Assembly: GCA_036563645.1 (NCBI GenBank)
Contig: DATCMA010000023.1
Location: 1 to 58,052 of the forward strand
DNA length: 58,052 bases
Direction: 5' to 3'
Source of the DNA: DATCMA01 sp036563645
GTDB lineage: Bacteria; Actinomycetota; Actinomycetes; Mycobacteriales; Micromonosporaceae
This document shows, piece by piece, positions 17,327-25,691 of this stretch. The number at the start of each line of letters is the position of its first letter. Position 1 is the first letter of the stretch. Both the position numbers and the translations under genes were made by a program. The notes under the pieces are model-generated. The model made no database searches and had not been told where the DNA came from. It worked only from the letters and a program-made list of their open reading frames with translations.

Positions 17327-17665
17327 ATGAACGGTTCCATCCAGGTCAAGTCGGAATCTCTCCTCAACCATGCCGATACCCTGCGCGATTCGGCAGGAGA
17401 GCTGCAAACCAAGAAATTTGACCTGTTTGTCGTGGATGGCGTTAAGCCTCCGGCAAGCCACGACGACGTCGCATCAGCAATTCGGAAGTTTGCTTCCTTC
17501 GCACACGATCAATACCAGGACGCCGTTGCGCTCCTCGTGGCGCTGTCGACCCGCTTACAGCAAGCGGCAGGGAAATACGAAGCAACAGATAAGAGCGTCG
17601 AGCAGGCGATGCATACGATTATCACGAAATCGAGATTCCTACCCGCAGATCAACGAGTCGAGTGA
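17327..17665 (+). CDS. EspC/ESX-1 secretion-associated-like small helical protein
   Basis: A 112-residue all-helical protein with the look of type VII secretion EspC-like proteins (opening IQVKSESLLNHADTLRDSAG; second helix pair IRKFASFAHDQYQDAVALLV and LSTRLQQAAGKYEATDKSVE). These act as small partners or substrates of ESX systems. It is followed after 8 bp by a WXG-like protein. The region has clearly lower GC than its neighbours. TAGAAT at 17283-17288 could be its -10. No ESX machinery is in the window. Confidence 0.65.
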   Translation: MNGSIQVKSESLLNHADTLRDSAGELQTKKFDLFVVDGVKPPASHDDVASAIRKFASFAHDQYQDAVALLVALSTRLQQAAGKYEATDKSVEQAMHTIITKSRFLPADQRVE

Positions 17666-17673
17666 CGTGAACG

Positions 17674-18765
17674 ATGGCGTACCGCGATGCCGCCGCGTAC
17701 ATCGAACAGATGAAGCCAGACCACGTCAGCACGGTCAGTGAGGAATGCCGGCACACGAAGCAAGCCATTAACGGCGTCGTCAAGACGCTGTTCGGCCTCG
17801 TCGGCCGCGTGACGTGGCACTCCGAAGCCGCCGATCTGTATCAGCAGCGGCTCAAGGAAACCATCGAGCTACTCGAAGGGCTCCACGACGGATTTGACAA
17901 AGCGGGGAAAGCGATCGGGGATTACGCGGAGGCGCAACGGCAAGCGCAATCCGCCTTCGCAGCAGGCGTCGCCGCGGAGAACAGGCTCGGGGAACTGATC
18001 GCCCCCATCGTCGCTACCCAATCGTGGCGGGTCCGCACCGCAGATGCCCTTCGCCAGTGGAACGACTTGCGCAGCAGCACGGGCTTCCTCGATCAGCTAG
18101 CCGAGTGGCCGGTCGCCGAGAAGATCGAGCAAGTACGGGCGGAGGCTGATCGACTCTGGAACGAAGCGACGAGCGCCTACGACGAGGCGATTCGCATCGA
18201 GTCCACCGCCCGGACCCGCGCCGTTGATGACCTGAACGCCGCCTACAAGCTCCTGCCTGACTTCCTCGCGGATTCCTCGCTGAGCGAAACGATCGTCACC
18301 AAGACGCCGGGACTTGTCGACACCGAGGGCAAATATCAGATCGGGCCGCCGACGCAACCCCACCTGGAATTTGACGACGACTTCCCCTACGACCCCAACG
18401 CCACGCCGACGGCCGAGGACTACGCGAAATTGGCGAAGTGGAAGGCGATACTTCGCGGCGCCCAAGTTCTCCGGCCGGATCTCGATGATGCCACTGAGCT
18501 TTATGCCCACTACCTCGAGGGCACGGGCACGCCGATGACAGTCGACTATGAGGAGGCCTATCGAGAGGATCCGGCTATCAGACGTACTGTTGACAAGGAA
18601 ATCGAATTGGCCAAGCAGGAGGCGGAGCGCCTTATCCGAGAGACTGGTCAAACCGCTTTCCAGATGACGGGAGATCCACGGAGCAGTGAATATTATCCGG
18701 TCACCGAAAACTGGCAAAGGCGCTCGGCTCCCACTTTGTCTATGGCACCGCGGATGTCGTCGTGA
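17674..18765 (+). CDS. WXG100-like N-terminal domain protein, C-terminus displaced by a frameshift
   Basis: A 363-residue product. Residues 1-120 are helical with a WXG-type helical hairpin (VTWHSEAADLYQQRLKETIE), the kind used for type VII export. A middle helical part follows (about 130-300). The normal reading breaks at CAAAGG (18714-18720): one base is missing, and the expected continuation (ALGSHFVYGTADVVVNGDKV) runs in the next frame into the following entry. The last roughly 14 residues here are therefore aberrant. The intact ancestor would be about 455 residues. It may be an exported toxin-like protein, but no toxin domain is recognised. Confidence 0.65.
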   Translation: MAYRDAAAYIEQMKPDHVSTVSEECRHTKQAINGVVKTLFGLVGRVTWHSEAADLYQQRLKETIELLEGLHDGFDKAGKAIGDYAEAQRQAQSAFAAGVAAENRLGELIAPIVATQSWRVRTADALRQWNDLRSSTGFLDQLAEWPVAEKIEQVRAEADRLWNEATSAYDEAIRIESTARTRAVDDLNAAYKLLPDFLADSSLSETIVTKTPGLVDTEGKYQIGPPTQPHLEFDDDFPYDPNATPTAEDYAKLAKWKAILRGAQVLRPDLDDATELYAHYLEGTGTPMTVDYEEAYREDPAIRRTVDKEIELAKQEAERLIRETGQTAFQMTGDPRSSEYYPVTENWQRRSAPTLSMAPRMSS

Positions 18766-19046
18766 ACGGCGACAAGGTCACGATGAAGATCAAGATTCAT
18801 GCGGAAGACATGTACAACTTCAACAAGGGTGCCGCGGATATCGCTACCGGAGCGCCGGATGACGAGAACGGACGGTTCTCCACCCTCGGGTGGGCGAAGG
18901 GATTTCGGACCCACGGGGTGGTGGAGCGGACGGTGACGTGGACCCTCGGCGAGGCATCTGACGCCGGAGTAACCTCCACCACCACACCTCAGCGCAACCC
19001 CAGGGGCGAAGACCGGATCGATGGACGTGAGGACGGCGTGGAATGA
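18762..19046 (+). CDS. 3' fragment of the WXG-like protein
   Basis: This frame encodes VNGDKVTMKIKIHAEDMYNF then NKGAADIATGAPDDENGRFS and GWAKGFRTHGVVERTVTWTL. It is a beta-rich C-terminal domain belonging to the preceding gene and separated from it by a one-base loss at 18714-18720. The overlap of its GTG with the upstream stop looks like coupling but is more simply explained by the frameshift. Its tail (about 25 residues) is hydrophilic. The domain is not recognised. Confidence 0.6.
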   Translation: MNGDKVTMKIKIHAEDMYNFNKGAADIATGAPDDENGRFSTLGWAKGFRTHGVVERTVTWTLGEASDAGVTSTTTPQRNPRGEDRIDGREDGVE

Positions 19047-19543
19047 CCGTGCCACGGCCAAATCTCCGACGTGTCGTGACTGTCGTCCTCGCGCTGGCAC
19101 TCACCAGCTGTACCCCCTTTGCGTCCGGCGCTGCCCCGAGGGAAAGGACCACGACGATGAGCGCACCCGCGGTGCGCACCGACCTCGACCCCATCACCAC
19201 GCGATTCCCGGCACTTGGGGAGATCGCCCAGGTCCGCTGGCTGGGCTCCTTGGCGGGAAACACCGGCGGTGACCTGCCCGGCCCCAGCGACGTACGCATC
19301 CAAGCGCTCGTCACGTTAACCGCGACCAGTCGCGAGGCGATCCTCAGCCGCTACCACTGGCAACCGGCACCGGCCGATTGGACGTCCAAGGTGAGCGACG
19401 ACCTGCGCCCGTTCCTCCCCGCAGACGCGACGTGGCACCAGAGTGAGGAGTTCACCGCCGACATATGCCAGCACCGCTACAGCGGCTTGGTTGTCGTCGA
19501 CACCACCAGCGGCACGGTCTATCTCGACGTCATTGGCCGGTGA
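19043..19543 (+). CDS. Lipoprotein, function unknown
   Basis: A 166-residue exported protein. The signal peptide (RRVVTVVLALALTSC) ends in a lipobox LTSC with Cys at about residue 23, so the mature protein is lipid-anchored. The remainder (about 45-166) is a small folded domain with LPGPSDVRIQALVTLTATS and a terminal SGLVVVDTTSGTVYLDVIGR strand pair. The ATG overlaps the stop of the WXG-like gene (ATGA), marking one operon. It may be an immunity or accessory factor of that cassette, which is inference only. Confidence 0.75.
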   Translation: MTVPRPNLRRVVTVVLALALTSCTPFASGAAPRERTTTMSAPAVRTDLDPITTRFPALGEIAQVRWLGSLAGNTGGDLPGPSDVRIQALVTLTATSREAILSRYHWQPAPADWTSKVSDDLRPFLPADATWHQSEEFTADICQHRYSGLVVVDTTSGTVYLDVIGR

Positions 19544-19544
19544 C

Positions 19545-19577
19545 CCCCGCGCCTGTCGGCGGTGACAGGCGCCGGGG
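19545..19577. terminator. Bidirectional hairpin terminator
   Basis: CCCC plus GCGCCTGTC (19545-19557) pair with GACAGGCGC plus GGGG (19564-19577) around a six-base loop with a single bulged C. It lies between the converging lipoprotein and FMN-binding genes. Confidence 0.7.
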
Positions 19578-19601
19578 ATCGCGCACGCTCGCGAGGCCGT
19601 G

Positions 19602-20213
19602 CTATCCCGCCGACGTCGGCGGGGAGACGGCCGGCATCGCAGGCAGCGGCAACGGAAGCCCGGGCAGACCGTCGAGGCTGGTCGCGACGTGCTCCTTTCG
19701 CGCGAAGTACGCGCTGAGCGACTCGTCGGTCTCCCGGGCAAACCGGGCGCCGTGCAGGTCACGGTCACCGACGTATCGCATGATCGGCACGGCCCATCCG
19801 CAGGTGTCGCGAATGAGCTCCGCGTGCACCAGGATGATCGCCCGCAGGCCGTGGCGGGTGACGTCGATGTGGGGGAAATGCTGAATGAGGTCCGGCCAGC
19901 GCGGGTCGTCCCGGAAGATCGGTTCGCCGCGGCCATGGATCCGGACGATGGTCGGCGGTCCCTCGAACGCGCACCACATCAAGGTGATGCGGCCGTTTTC
20001 CCGCAGGTGCGCGATCGTCTCCGCGTTACTGCCGGCGAAATCGAGATACGCCACCGTGCGGTCGTCGATGACCGCGAACGACCCCCGCAGCCCCTTGGGC
20101 GACAGGTTGACTTTCCCCGAGGCAGACAACGGCGCGGTAGCCGTGAAAAAGATCGGCTGAGCTTCGATGAACGCGCGTAGCCGTCCATCGATCCGCTCGT
20201 ACGTTTTCCCCAT
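19602..20213 (-). CDS. Pyridoxamine 5'-phosphate oxidase family (FMN-binding split barrel) protein
   Basis: A 203-residue protein starting at ATG 20213 (MGKTYERIDGRLRAFIEAQP). The FMN split-barrel is shown by FFTATAPLSASGKVNLSPKG, TVAYLDFAGSNAETIAHLRE and RITLMWCAFEGPPTIVRIHG. The C-terminal extension (GWAVPIMRYVGDRDLHGARF and a Leu/Pro tail) is common in actinobacterial members. Such proteins bind FMN or F420 and reduce or oxidise small molecules; true PNPOx activity is unlikely. It is the last gene on the minus strand before a shared terminator. Confidence 0.88.
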   Translation of the reverse strand: MGKTYERIDGRLRAFIEAQPIFFTATAPLSASGKVNLSPKGLRGSFAVIDDRTVAYLDFAGSNAETIAHLRENGRITLMWCAFEGPPTIVRIHGRGEPIFRDDPRWPDLIQHFPHIDVTRHGLRAIILVHAELIRDTCGWAVPIMRYVGDRDLHGARFARETDESLSAYFARKEHVATSLDGLPGLPLPLPAMPAVSPPTSAG

Positions 20214-20296
20214 GCCCTCATTGGAGCACGGCCGTCGATAGAACGCCGACCGGAAATCCCGCCGATCAGAACAACGGGTGGGAGCGCGTGGTGCCG

Positions 20297-20932
20297 CTAC
20301 CCCGCGCGGCGACGGGCCCGCCGCGCCGCCAGCTCGTCGCCGACGACGGCGACCTCCCGCTGCTCGGTCGTCGCTGGCCCGGCCGGCTCGGCCGGAAGGT
20401 GCGACAGCGAACCCTGGATCTCTTTGAACGCCCCGCCGATCGCGATACCGAACACGCCTTGCCCACCCTGAAGGAGGTCGACCACCTCCTCGGCGGACCG
20501 GCACTCGTAGACGGTCGTCCCATCGGAGATCAACGTAATGCCGGCCAAGTCTTCGACGCCCCGGGAGCGCAGCGTCTCGATCGCCTTGCGGATGTTCTGC
20601 AGCGACACGCCCGCGTCGAGCAACCGCTTGACGACCTTGAGTACCACAAGGTCGCGGAAGGAGTAGAGGCGCTGGGTGCCGGAACCGGACGCATCGCGGA
20701 TACTGGGCACCACCAGCGATGTCCGCGCCCAGTAGTCCAGCTGGCGATAACTGATGCCGACCGCGTGGCAGGCGGTCACACCGCGGTAGCCGACATTGGC
20801 GGTGACGTCGTACGATGCTGCGGCCCCCGGTGACTCGGTGCCGCTTGGCTGCGGGTCGCCGTCCTGGGAATCACGGTGCTGCACACCAGGTTGCTCCGAC
20901 GAATCCCGTTCCGGGTCTCGCGGCTCGTGCAT
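20297..20932 (-). CDS. MerR family regulator (Rv1830-like)
   Basis: A 211-residue MerR-type protein: an acidic disordered N-terminus (about 1-45), a winged helix (VTACHAVGISYRQLDYWART then SGTQRLYSFRDLVVLKVVKR), a dimerisation helix (LLDAGVSLQNIRKAIETLRS) and a C-terminal part with YECRSAEEVVDLLQGGQG. It is the partner of FtsR and DUF151 in the conserved actinobacterial block. It lacks the metal-binding Cys of MerR metal sensors. Separated from the DUF151 gene by 166 bp. Confidence 0.88.
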   Translation of the reverse strand: MHEPRDPERDSSEQPGVQHRDSQDGDPQPSGTESPGAAASYDVTANVGYRGVTACHAVGISYRQLDYWARTSLVVPSIRDASGSGTQRLYSFRDLVVLKVVKRLLDAGVSLQNIRKAIETLRSRGVEDLAGITLISDGTTVYECRSAEEVVDLLQGGQGVFGIAIGGAFKEIQGSLSHLPAEPAGPATTEQREVAVVGDELAARRARRRAG

Positions 20933-21098
20933 GCGGCAACCTCCCCGCCAGTGCGGTGCCTCGCCCTCTTGAGACGTGCACCTCTCGATACGGCAACCCT
21001 ATAGCGATTCACGAAGGGTGCCGGGGAAGTCGTGCCGCGACACGCCGCGAACACGCGAATACTTCGCGTGCGCGGCGGGGTCGCGGCCCCACCCCAGG

Positions 21099-21563
21099 CT
21101 AGCCCGCGAAGTCTTCCGGTTTGACGTGTTCGAGGAACTCCCGGAACTTTGCCACCTCGTCTTCTTGTTCGTCGGGAATGATGATGCCTGCCTCGGACAG
21201 CACGTGCTCCGCGCACCGGATCGGCGCCCCGACCCGCAGGGCCAGCGCGATCGAGTCGCTCGGTCGCGCCGAGACCCGGATGTTGTCCCCGATGAGGAGA
21301 TCGGCGTAGAAGACGTTTTCTTTAAGCTCTGTGATCTCTACGGCACGCAGCGGGGACTTCAGGGCCTCCAGGATGTCGCGCATCAAGTCGTGGGTCAGTG
21401 GCCGGGCCGGCTTGACCCCCTGCTGCTGGTAGGCGATCGCCGTCGCCTCCACCGCGCCGATCCAGATAGGCAGATAACGGTCGCCATCCACCTCTCGAAG
21501 CAGCACGATCGGCTGGTTACTCGGCAGTTCTACCCGTACGCCGACCACGCTCAGCTCGCGCAC
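21099..21563 (-). CDS. Bifunctional nuclease family protein (DUF151)
   Basis: A 154-residue DUF151 protein, homologous to the Rv1829 family. It begins RELSVVGVRVELPSNQPIVL, with LPIWIGAVEATAIAYQQQGV and ARPSDSIALALRVGAPIRCA as landmarks. Plant relatives have RNase/DNase activity, but bacterial function is poorly defined. GTG 21563 has GGAGG at five-base spacing and matches relatives; an in-frame GTG at 21602 would add 13 acidic residues. It lies between two MerR-type genes. Confidence 0.9.
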   Translation of the reverse strand: MRELSVVGVRVELPSNQPIVLLREVDGDRYLPIWIGAVEATAIAYQQQGVKPARPLTHDLMRDILEALKSPLRAVEITELKENVFYADLLIGDNIRVSARPSDSIALALRVGAPIRCAEHVLSEAGIIIPDEQEDEVAKFREFLEHVKPEDFAG

Positions 21564-21771
21564 CGCCGCCTCCGTGTCGTTGTCGTTGTCCCCAGCGCCC
21601 ACATTGCCGGAATCATGCTCCCGAGCACCGCGGTTCTCTCTGAACGGTACACGGGTCGCCGGACGATCGTCCGGTGCGCGTCACCCGGTGCCCCGCTACC
21701 GAGCCCAATACCCAGCTCGGGCAGGGACAACCGCTCGGGGTGGCCCCGCGTTCCACCCGGCGACCCCTCCC

Positions 21772-22521
21772 TTACCGTTTGAGAATCTCGCGCAGCCCGG
21801 CGCGCAGCAACGCGCCGTGCAGCCGCTGGGACAGCTCCACCAGCTCGCGGCCCGTCTCCGCCGCCCGGGCGCGGCCCGCGGGATCGTTCTGCCGCACCAA
21901 AGGCGCCAGCAGCTGCGCGAAGAACCCCAGCTCGCGGTCGACCGCGGTGCGGAACGCCCGCAGGTGCCGCGGCTCCAGACCATACTGGGCCAGCCCTGCG
22001 ACCGCCTGCGCGACAGCCAACGCGTCCGCGTCGTACAACCCCGGCGGCCGGGAGATGAGCAGCCCTATGCGTTCGAGCTCGCTGAGGGTGGACTCGGGGA
22101 GCCCGGAGCGCTCAGCGAGCTCCGCCCGGCTCAACCGCTCCTCACCGCCGGTGGTTTGCGGAGCGCTGCGCTGCGGCACCTCACCGGACGGGCCGACAGC
22201 CACCAGGGTGGGCCGATGCCGCCAGGGGGCCTCACCCTGGCTGTCCATGACCTTCAGCTGCTCGCGGATAACCCGCAGCGGCAGGTACTGGTCGCGCTGC
22301 GCGGTGAGCACATACCGGAGCCGCGCCACGTCCTCCCAGGTGTACTTGCGGTAGCCGGCCGGGGTCCGTTGCGGCTCGACCAGCCCTTCCGCTTCCAGGA
22401 AACGCAGCTTGGAGATCGTGATATCCGGGAAGTCGGCACGCAGGTGCGCCAGCACCTCGCCGATGCTCATCAGCGCCGGCCCCGCGCCCGCGGCGCGCGC
22501 CACCGCCGCTTGTTCGCTCAC
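21772..22521 (-). CDS. ftsR: MerR-like cell-division regulator FtsR
   Basis: A 249-residue MerR-family regulator of the Rv1828/FtsR type, which in Corynebacterium activates ftsZ. The DNA-binding domain (MSIGEVLAHLRADFPDITIS, KLRFLEAEGLVEPQRTPAGY, RKYTWEDVARLRYVLTAQRD) is followed by a long middle and a second helical domain with LSRAELAERSGLPESTLSEL and the C-terminal dimerisation part. It starts at GTG 22521 and lies just downstream of the FHA protein gene, as in mycobacteria. Confidence 0.9.
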   Translation of the reverse strand: MSEQAAVARAAGAGPALMSIGEVLAHLRADFPDITISKLRFLEAEGLVEPQRTPAGYRKYTWEDVARLRYVLTAQRDQYLPLRVIREQLKVMDSQGEAPWRHRPTLVAVGPSGEVPQRSAPQTTGGEERLSRAELAERSGLPESTLSELERIGLLISRPPGLYDADALAVAQAVAGLAQYGLEPRHLRAFRTAVDRELGFFAQLLAPLVRQNDPAGRARAAETGRELVELSQRLHGALLRAGLREILKR

Positions 22522-22592
22522 GCAACCACCTCGCTCCGCCCGGTGCCTATCCGGACAATAATGCCGGAAGGTCCGTCCATGTGTCGGCGTTA

Positions 22593-23045
22593 TTACCGCC
22601 GACCGGGGTCTTCCCCAGGACGGGGACCGGAGATGAACACCAAGCGGAACTTGCCGATCTGGACCTCGTCCCCGTTGCTGAGGGTCGCGGATTCGACTCG
22701 CTCCCGGTTGACGTAGGTGCCGTTGAGGCTGCCGACGTCGCGGACGGTGAAGGTGCCTCCGACGCGGTGGAACTCGGCGTGGCGGCGCGAGACCGTCACG
22801 TCGTCCAAAAAGATGTCGCTGTCGGGGTGCCGCCCACTGGTGGTGACGTCATGGTCGAGGAGGAAACGCGCTCCGGCGTTCGGCCCCCGCCGCACCACCA
22901 GCAGGGCCACCCCCGGTGGCAGGGAGCTGGACACGCGGCTGGGCACCACGTCGGTGTCCGGCCCCTCCAGCACCTCGTCGAGGGAGCCGAGGTTCATCGT
23001 CGACGTGACGTCGAGTGGGGGGAACTCGTCGTCTGGGCGCGTCAT
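22593..23045 (-). CDS. garA: FHA domain protein (GarA/OdhI-like)
   Basis: A 150-residue forkhead-associated protein. The FHA domain (about 55-140: FLLDHDVTTSGRHPDSDIFL, VTVSRRHAEFHRVGGTFTVR, DVGSLNGTYVNRERVESATL) binds phosphothreonine. The N-terminal tail has the TST cluster (residues 14-16) where GarA/OdhI are phosphorylated by PknB/PknG-type kinases, switching inhibition of 2-oxoglutarate dehydrogenase and related enzymes. Position next to ftsR supports the assignment. The usual upstream neighbour gcvH is missing. Confidence 0.88.
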   Translation of the reverse strand: MTRPDDEFPPLDVTSTMNLGSLDEVLEGPDTDVVPSRVSSSLPPGVALLVVRRGPNAGARFLLDHDVTTSGRHPDSDIFLDDVTVSRRHAEFHRVGGTFTVRDVGSLNGTYVNRERVESATLSNGDEVQIGKFRLVFISGPRPGEDPGRR

Positions 23046-23533
23046 GGGACCACCTCACGGATCTCGTCGGTCGGCGTCGGATTATCGGGTAACCGCCGGA
23101 CCGGATCGGCCCAGCGGTCGGCTCCCCCGTGCCCGGAAAGGCATTTCCGCAACGCGCAATGTTGGCGTCTCGGTCGACTGGGCGAGCCTAGCCAGCGCCG
23201 AAATACAGGGTCAACAAGACTCGCGGGCGCGGCATGGGTAGGCAGGCGGAGACGTCGGTGAATCGCTGAGACATCCCCTGGACCACGTCGACAGCCGACG
23301 TGTGAGACGGCAGCGACGCCGAACCCACCCCGCAAATCGGCATCGAACTCCTTCACAGCCACCCGCGAGAATCTTTCGTCCCACCGTACCCGTCATCGGC
23401 GACGAATTCACGCCCACCGGTATCTCGCGGGCCCGCGGGATCTAGCAGGTACTCGGGAATCACTGCCGCCCTTCGTCGTCACCTCACCGGCACATTCACC
23501 TCACCGGCACACCTCCACCGGCGTACGCGCCGA
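23046..23533. other. Intergenic stretch where gcvH would be expected
   Basis: About 490 bp between garA and the first DUF881 gene, the place of gcvH in mycobacteria. No glycine cleavage H protein (lipoyl-Lys ETVK-type motif) can be read in any frame, intact or broken. It probably holds the promoter for the garA/ftsR side. Confidence 0.6.
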
Positions 23534-24382
23534 TCAGGATACCGGGCGCGCATGACGCAATTGCTTCGGTTGTGTAAGAGCTGTCACGTCGACCACGTCG
23601 TGCTCCTGAATGGTCACCTTCCCGCCGTCGCTGGTGACCGACTCCACCACCCCGCCGGGGATGTTGAGCGCGGTGCGCATCGTCTTCGGATCCCCGATAA
23701 CCGTGATCGTGTAAGGGCTGGTCAGCCGGCGACCGGAGACCACGATCCCCCCGTCGGTATCGACGAAGTAGGTCGAGGCGACGATCCGCTCCGCGGTCCC
23801 GTCCCCGCCGGTGATTTGCATCGCCTCCGCGCCGGCGCCGCGCAGCTCCTGGACCGCGTCGAGAATCGTCGCGGCGCGGATCGGTGTCTGGTCGGAGGAA
23901 AACCGGACCGTCAACCCGGGGCCGCGGGCTGGCAGCGTCCCCGCGAGAATGCCCAACTCGTCGGCGCGGCGGCTGGCTTCCTCGAGCGCCGCTTGCCGCC
24001 CCTGCTCGCCGGAGGTGAGCTGACGCTTGCTCTCCTCCAGCTTGGCGATGTCCTCCCGCAGCCGGTCCTCGCGGGCATCCAGATCCGACAGAATCCGCAC
24101 CAGATCCTCCTGGCGCGCAGCCGCCAGCGTCGGGTCCATCGAATTGTTCTTGACCTGGACGACGAGGGTGAAGCCGAGCAGCCCGACCAACGCCGCGATG
24201 ATCATGTTGGCGGGGCTGAGCGTGCCCCAGCGGAAGGCGGGACGCTTGGCGGCGCGCGCCGCCGGCGGCTCGTTCGACTCCTGCGCAGCCGCCCCCGCGT
24301 TCTCCTCCTGCCGCGGCTCCTCCGTGCCCCGCGGCTCCTCCGCCCCGGATTCGTGGCCGGCTGATTCCTTGTGCTCGATCAT
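23534..24382 (-). CDS. DUF881 family membrane protein
   Basis: A 282-residue protein with an acidic N-terminal tail, one membrane helix (MIIAALVGLLGFTLVVQV, about 60-77), a coiled coil (about 85-140) and the DUF881 domain (PARGPGLTVRFSSDQTPIRA to GGKVTIQEHDVVDV). DUF881 proteins flank Sbp in actinobacteria and Firmicutes and are linked to the division/envelope machinery, mechanism unknown. Last gene of the pgsA-DUF881-sbp-DUF881 operon; ATG 24382 lies 17 bp after sbp. Confidence 0.9.
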   Translation of the reverse strand: MIEHKESAGHESGAEEPRGTEEPRQEENAGAAAQESNEPPAARAAKRPAFRWGTLSPANMIIAALVGLLGFTLVVQVKNNSMDPTLAAARQEDLVRILSDLDAREDRLREDIAKLEESKRQLTSGEQGRQAALEEASRRADELGILAGTLPARGPGLTVRFSSDQTPIRAATILDAVQELRGAGAEAMQITGGDGTAERIVASTYFVDTDGGIVVSGRRLTSPYTITVIGDPKTMRTALNIPGGVVESVTSDGGKVTIQEHDVVDVTALTQPKQLRHARPVS

Positions 24383-24399
24383 CGTGGCCCCCCGGAAGC

Positions 24400-24732
24400 C
24401 TACGCGCGGAACAGGTGACGGCGGATCGCGGCCACGTTGCCGAAGATCCGCACTCCGAGGACGACCACCACCCCGGTGGACAGCTGACCGCCGACGCCAA
24501 GCTGGTCACCGACGTAGACGATGAGCGCAGCGACCAGCACATTGGAGATGAACGAGACGACGAACTGCTTGTCGTCGAACACCTTGTCGAGCTTGGCGCG
24601 AATACCCCCGAAGACCGCGTCCAACGCCGCGACCACGGCGATGGGCAGGTACGGCTGCAACGCGGGCGGCACCGTCGGGTCGAAGTACAGGCCGAGAATC
24701 ATCCCGGCGATCAAAGCGACAACGGTGATCAT
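24400..24732 (-). CDS. sbp: Small basic protein (DUF1290)
   Basis: A 110-residue membrane protein with about three helices. It has the family landmarks LIAGMILGLYFDPTVPPALQ, AALDAVFGGIRAKLDKVFDD and DQLGVGGQLSTGVVVVLGVR. Sbp is conserved between two DUF881 proteins in Gram-positive bacteria and is thought to act near the division site. Its ATG overlaps the stop of the upstream DUF881 gene (ATGA), so translation is coupled. Confidence 0.93.
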   Translation of the reverse strand: MITVVALIAGMILGLYFDPTVPPALQPYLPIAVVAALDAVFGGIRAKLDKVFDDKQFVVSFISNVLVAALIVYVGDQLGVGGQLSTGVVVVLGVRIFGNVAAIRRHLFRA

Positions 24733-25691
24733 CGGCTACCTTCCGATGGACTGGGTAACGGTCCCACGCGCGACGACGGAGCACTCGACGGCGACGACGA
24801 GGCCGTGGTCGATGTCGAGGTGGCGGGCTCCGGAGACGTGGACGGCACCGGTTGGGCGTACCGCAGCCGGGGTTCACCCGCGGCCGGCAAGACCAGGTTG
24901 CGTGCGCTGCGGACCGAGAACGTCAACCCGTGATCGGCGGCGACACGCCGCATGAGACGGGCGGCGGCGCTGGAGGTAAACCGCTGCTCCATCTCCTCCG
25001 GGCCGATCGCCACCACCTCGTACGGGCCGGCGATGGGACGGAAATCCACCACGATCGCGCGCCCGGCGGCGCGAATCGTCGACGTGGCGGTCAGGCGTTG
25101 ACCGTTGATGGCGATCGCCTCCGCGCCGGCGTTCCACAGCGCGTTGGCGATGTCCTGCAAGTCCCGGTCGAGCACACGGCCGAGTTCGTCGACCTGCTCC
25201 TCACCGGTGACCGGGTCGACTTTCGTCGGCGCGTCCGCCAACTGGACCACCACCCCGTCGCCGCGGACCCGACCCACGCCGGTGACCGCCTCAAGCTGGC
25301 GCAGCCGAGTGGAGTCATAGCCGCTGAGCGTCAAATCCCGCTGTCGCCTGACTTCCTCACGCAGCGCGTCGACCTGCTCCTGCAGGGCGTCGGTGACGGC
25401 GTCCCGCTGTTTGATCTGTTGCACGAGGACACTGCGGGCCTGCTCCCGGCCGGGGGCTTGGGCGAGTGTCTGGCGGTAGGCGACCGCGAGGAGAAACCCG
25501 ATCGCCAGCACCGTCACGACGGTGATCGAGCGGGGCAGGATCGCGCGCCATCCGGTCGGGGGTGGTTGCGTCGCCCGGCGGGCCGCCGCGGCGGCGTAGC
25601 CGGGCTCGAGGGGGTTGCGGAACAGGTCGGTGAGGAAATCCGCAGGATTCGGATGGCGCGGCGGCCGCCCGGCTGACTCACGGTTGCTCAT
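24729..25691 (-). CDS. DUF881 family membrane protein
   Basis: A 320-residue paralogue of the other DUF881 protein: cytoplasmic N-terminus with FLTDLFRNPLEPGYAAAA, one helix (RSITVVTVLAIGFLLAVAYR, about 52-71), a coiled coil (about 78-125), the DUF881 domain (GDGVVVQLADAP, NALWNAGAEAIAINGQRLTA, ASTIRAAG-like strand) and a Ser/Thr/Pro-rich tail (about 275-320). ATG 25691 overlaps the stop of the phosphatidyltransferase gene (ATGA); the open frame upstream lacks a good start. Confidence 0.9.
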   Translation of the reverse strand: MSNRESAGRPPRHPNPADFLTDLFRNPLEPGYAAAAARRATQPPPTGWRAILPRSITVVTVLAIGFLLAVAYRQTLAQAPGREQARSVLVQQIKQRDAVTDALQEQVDALREEVRRQRDLTLSGYDSTRLRQLEAVTGVGRVRGDGVVVQLADAPTKVDPVTGEEQVDELGRVLDRDLQDIANALWNAGAEAIAINGQRLTATSTIRAAGRAIVVDFRPIAGPYEVVAIGPEEMEQRFTSSAAARLMRRVAADHGLTFSVRSARNLVLPAAGEPRLRYAQPVPSTSPEPATSTSTTASSSPSSAPSSRVGPLPSPSEGSR

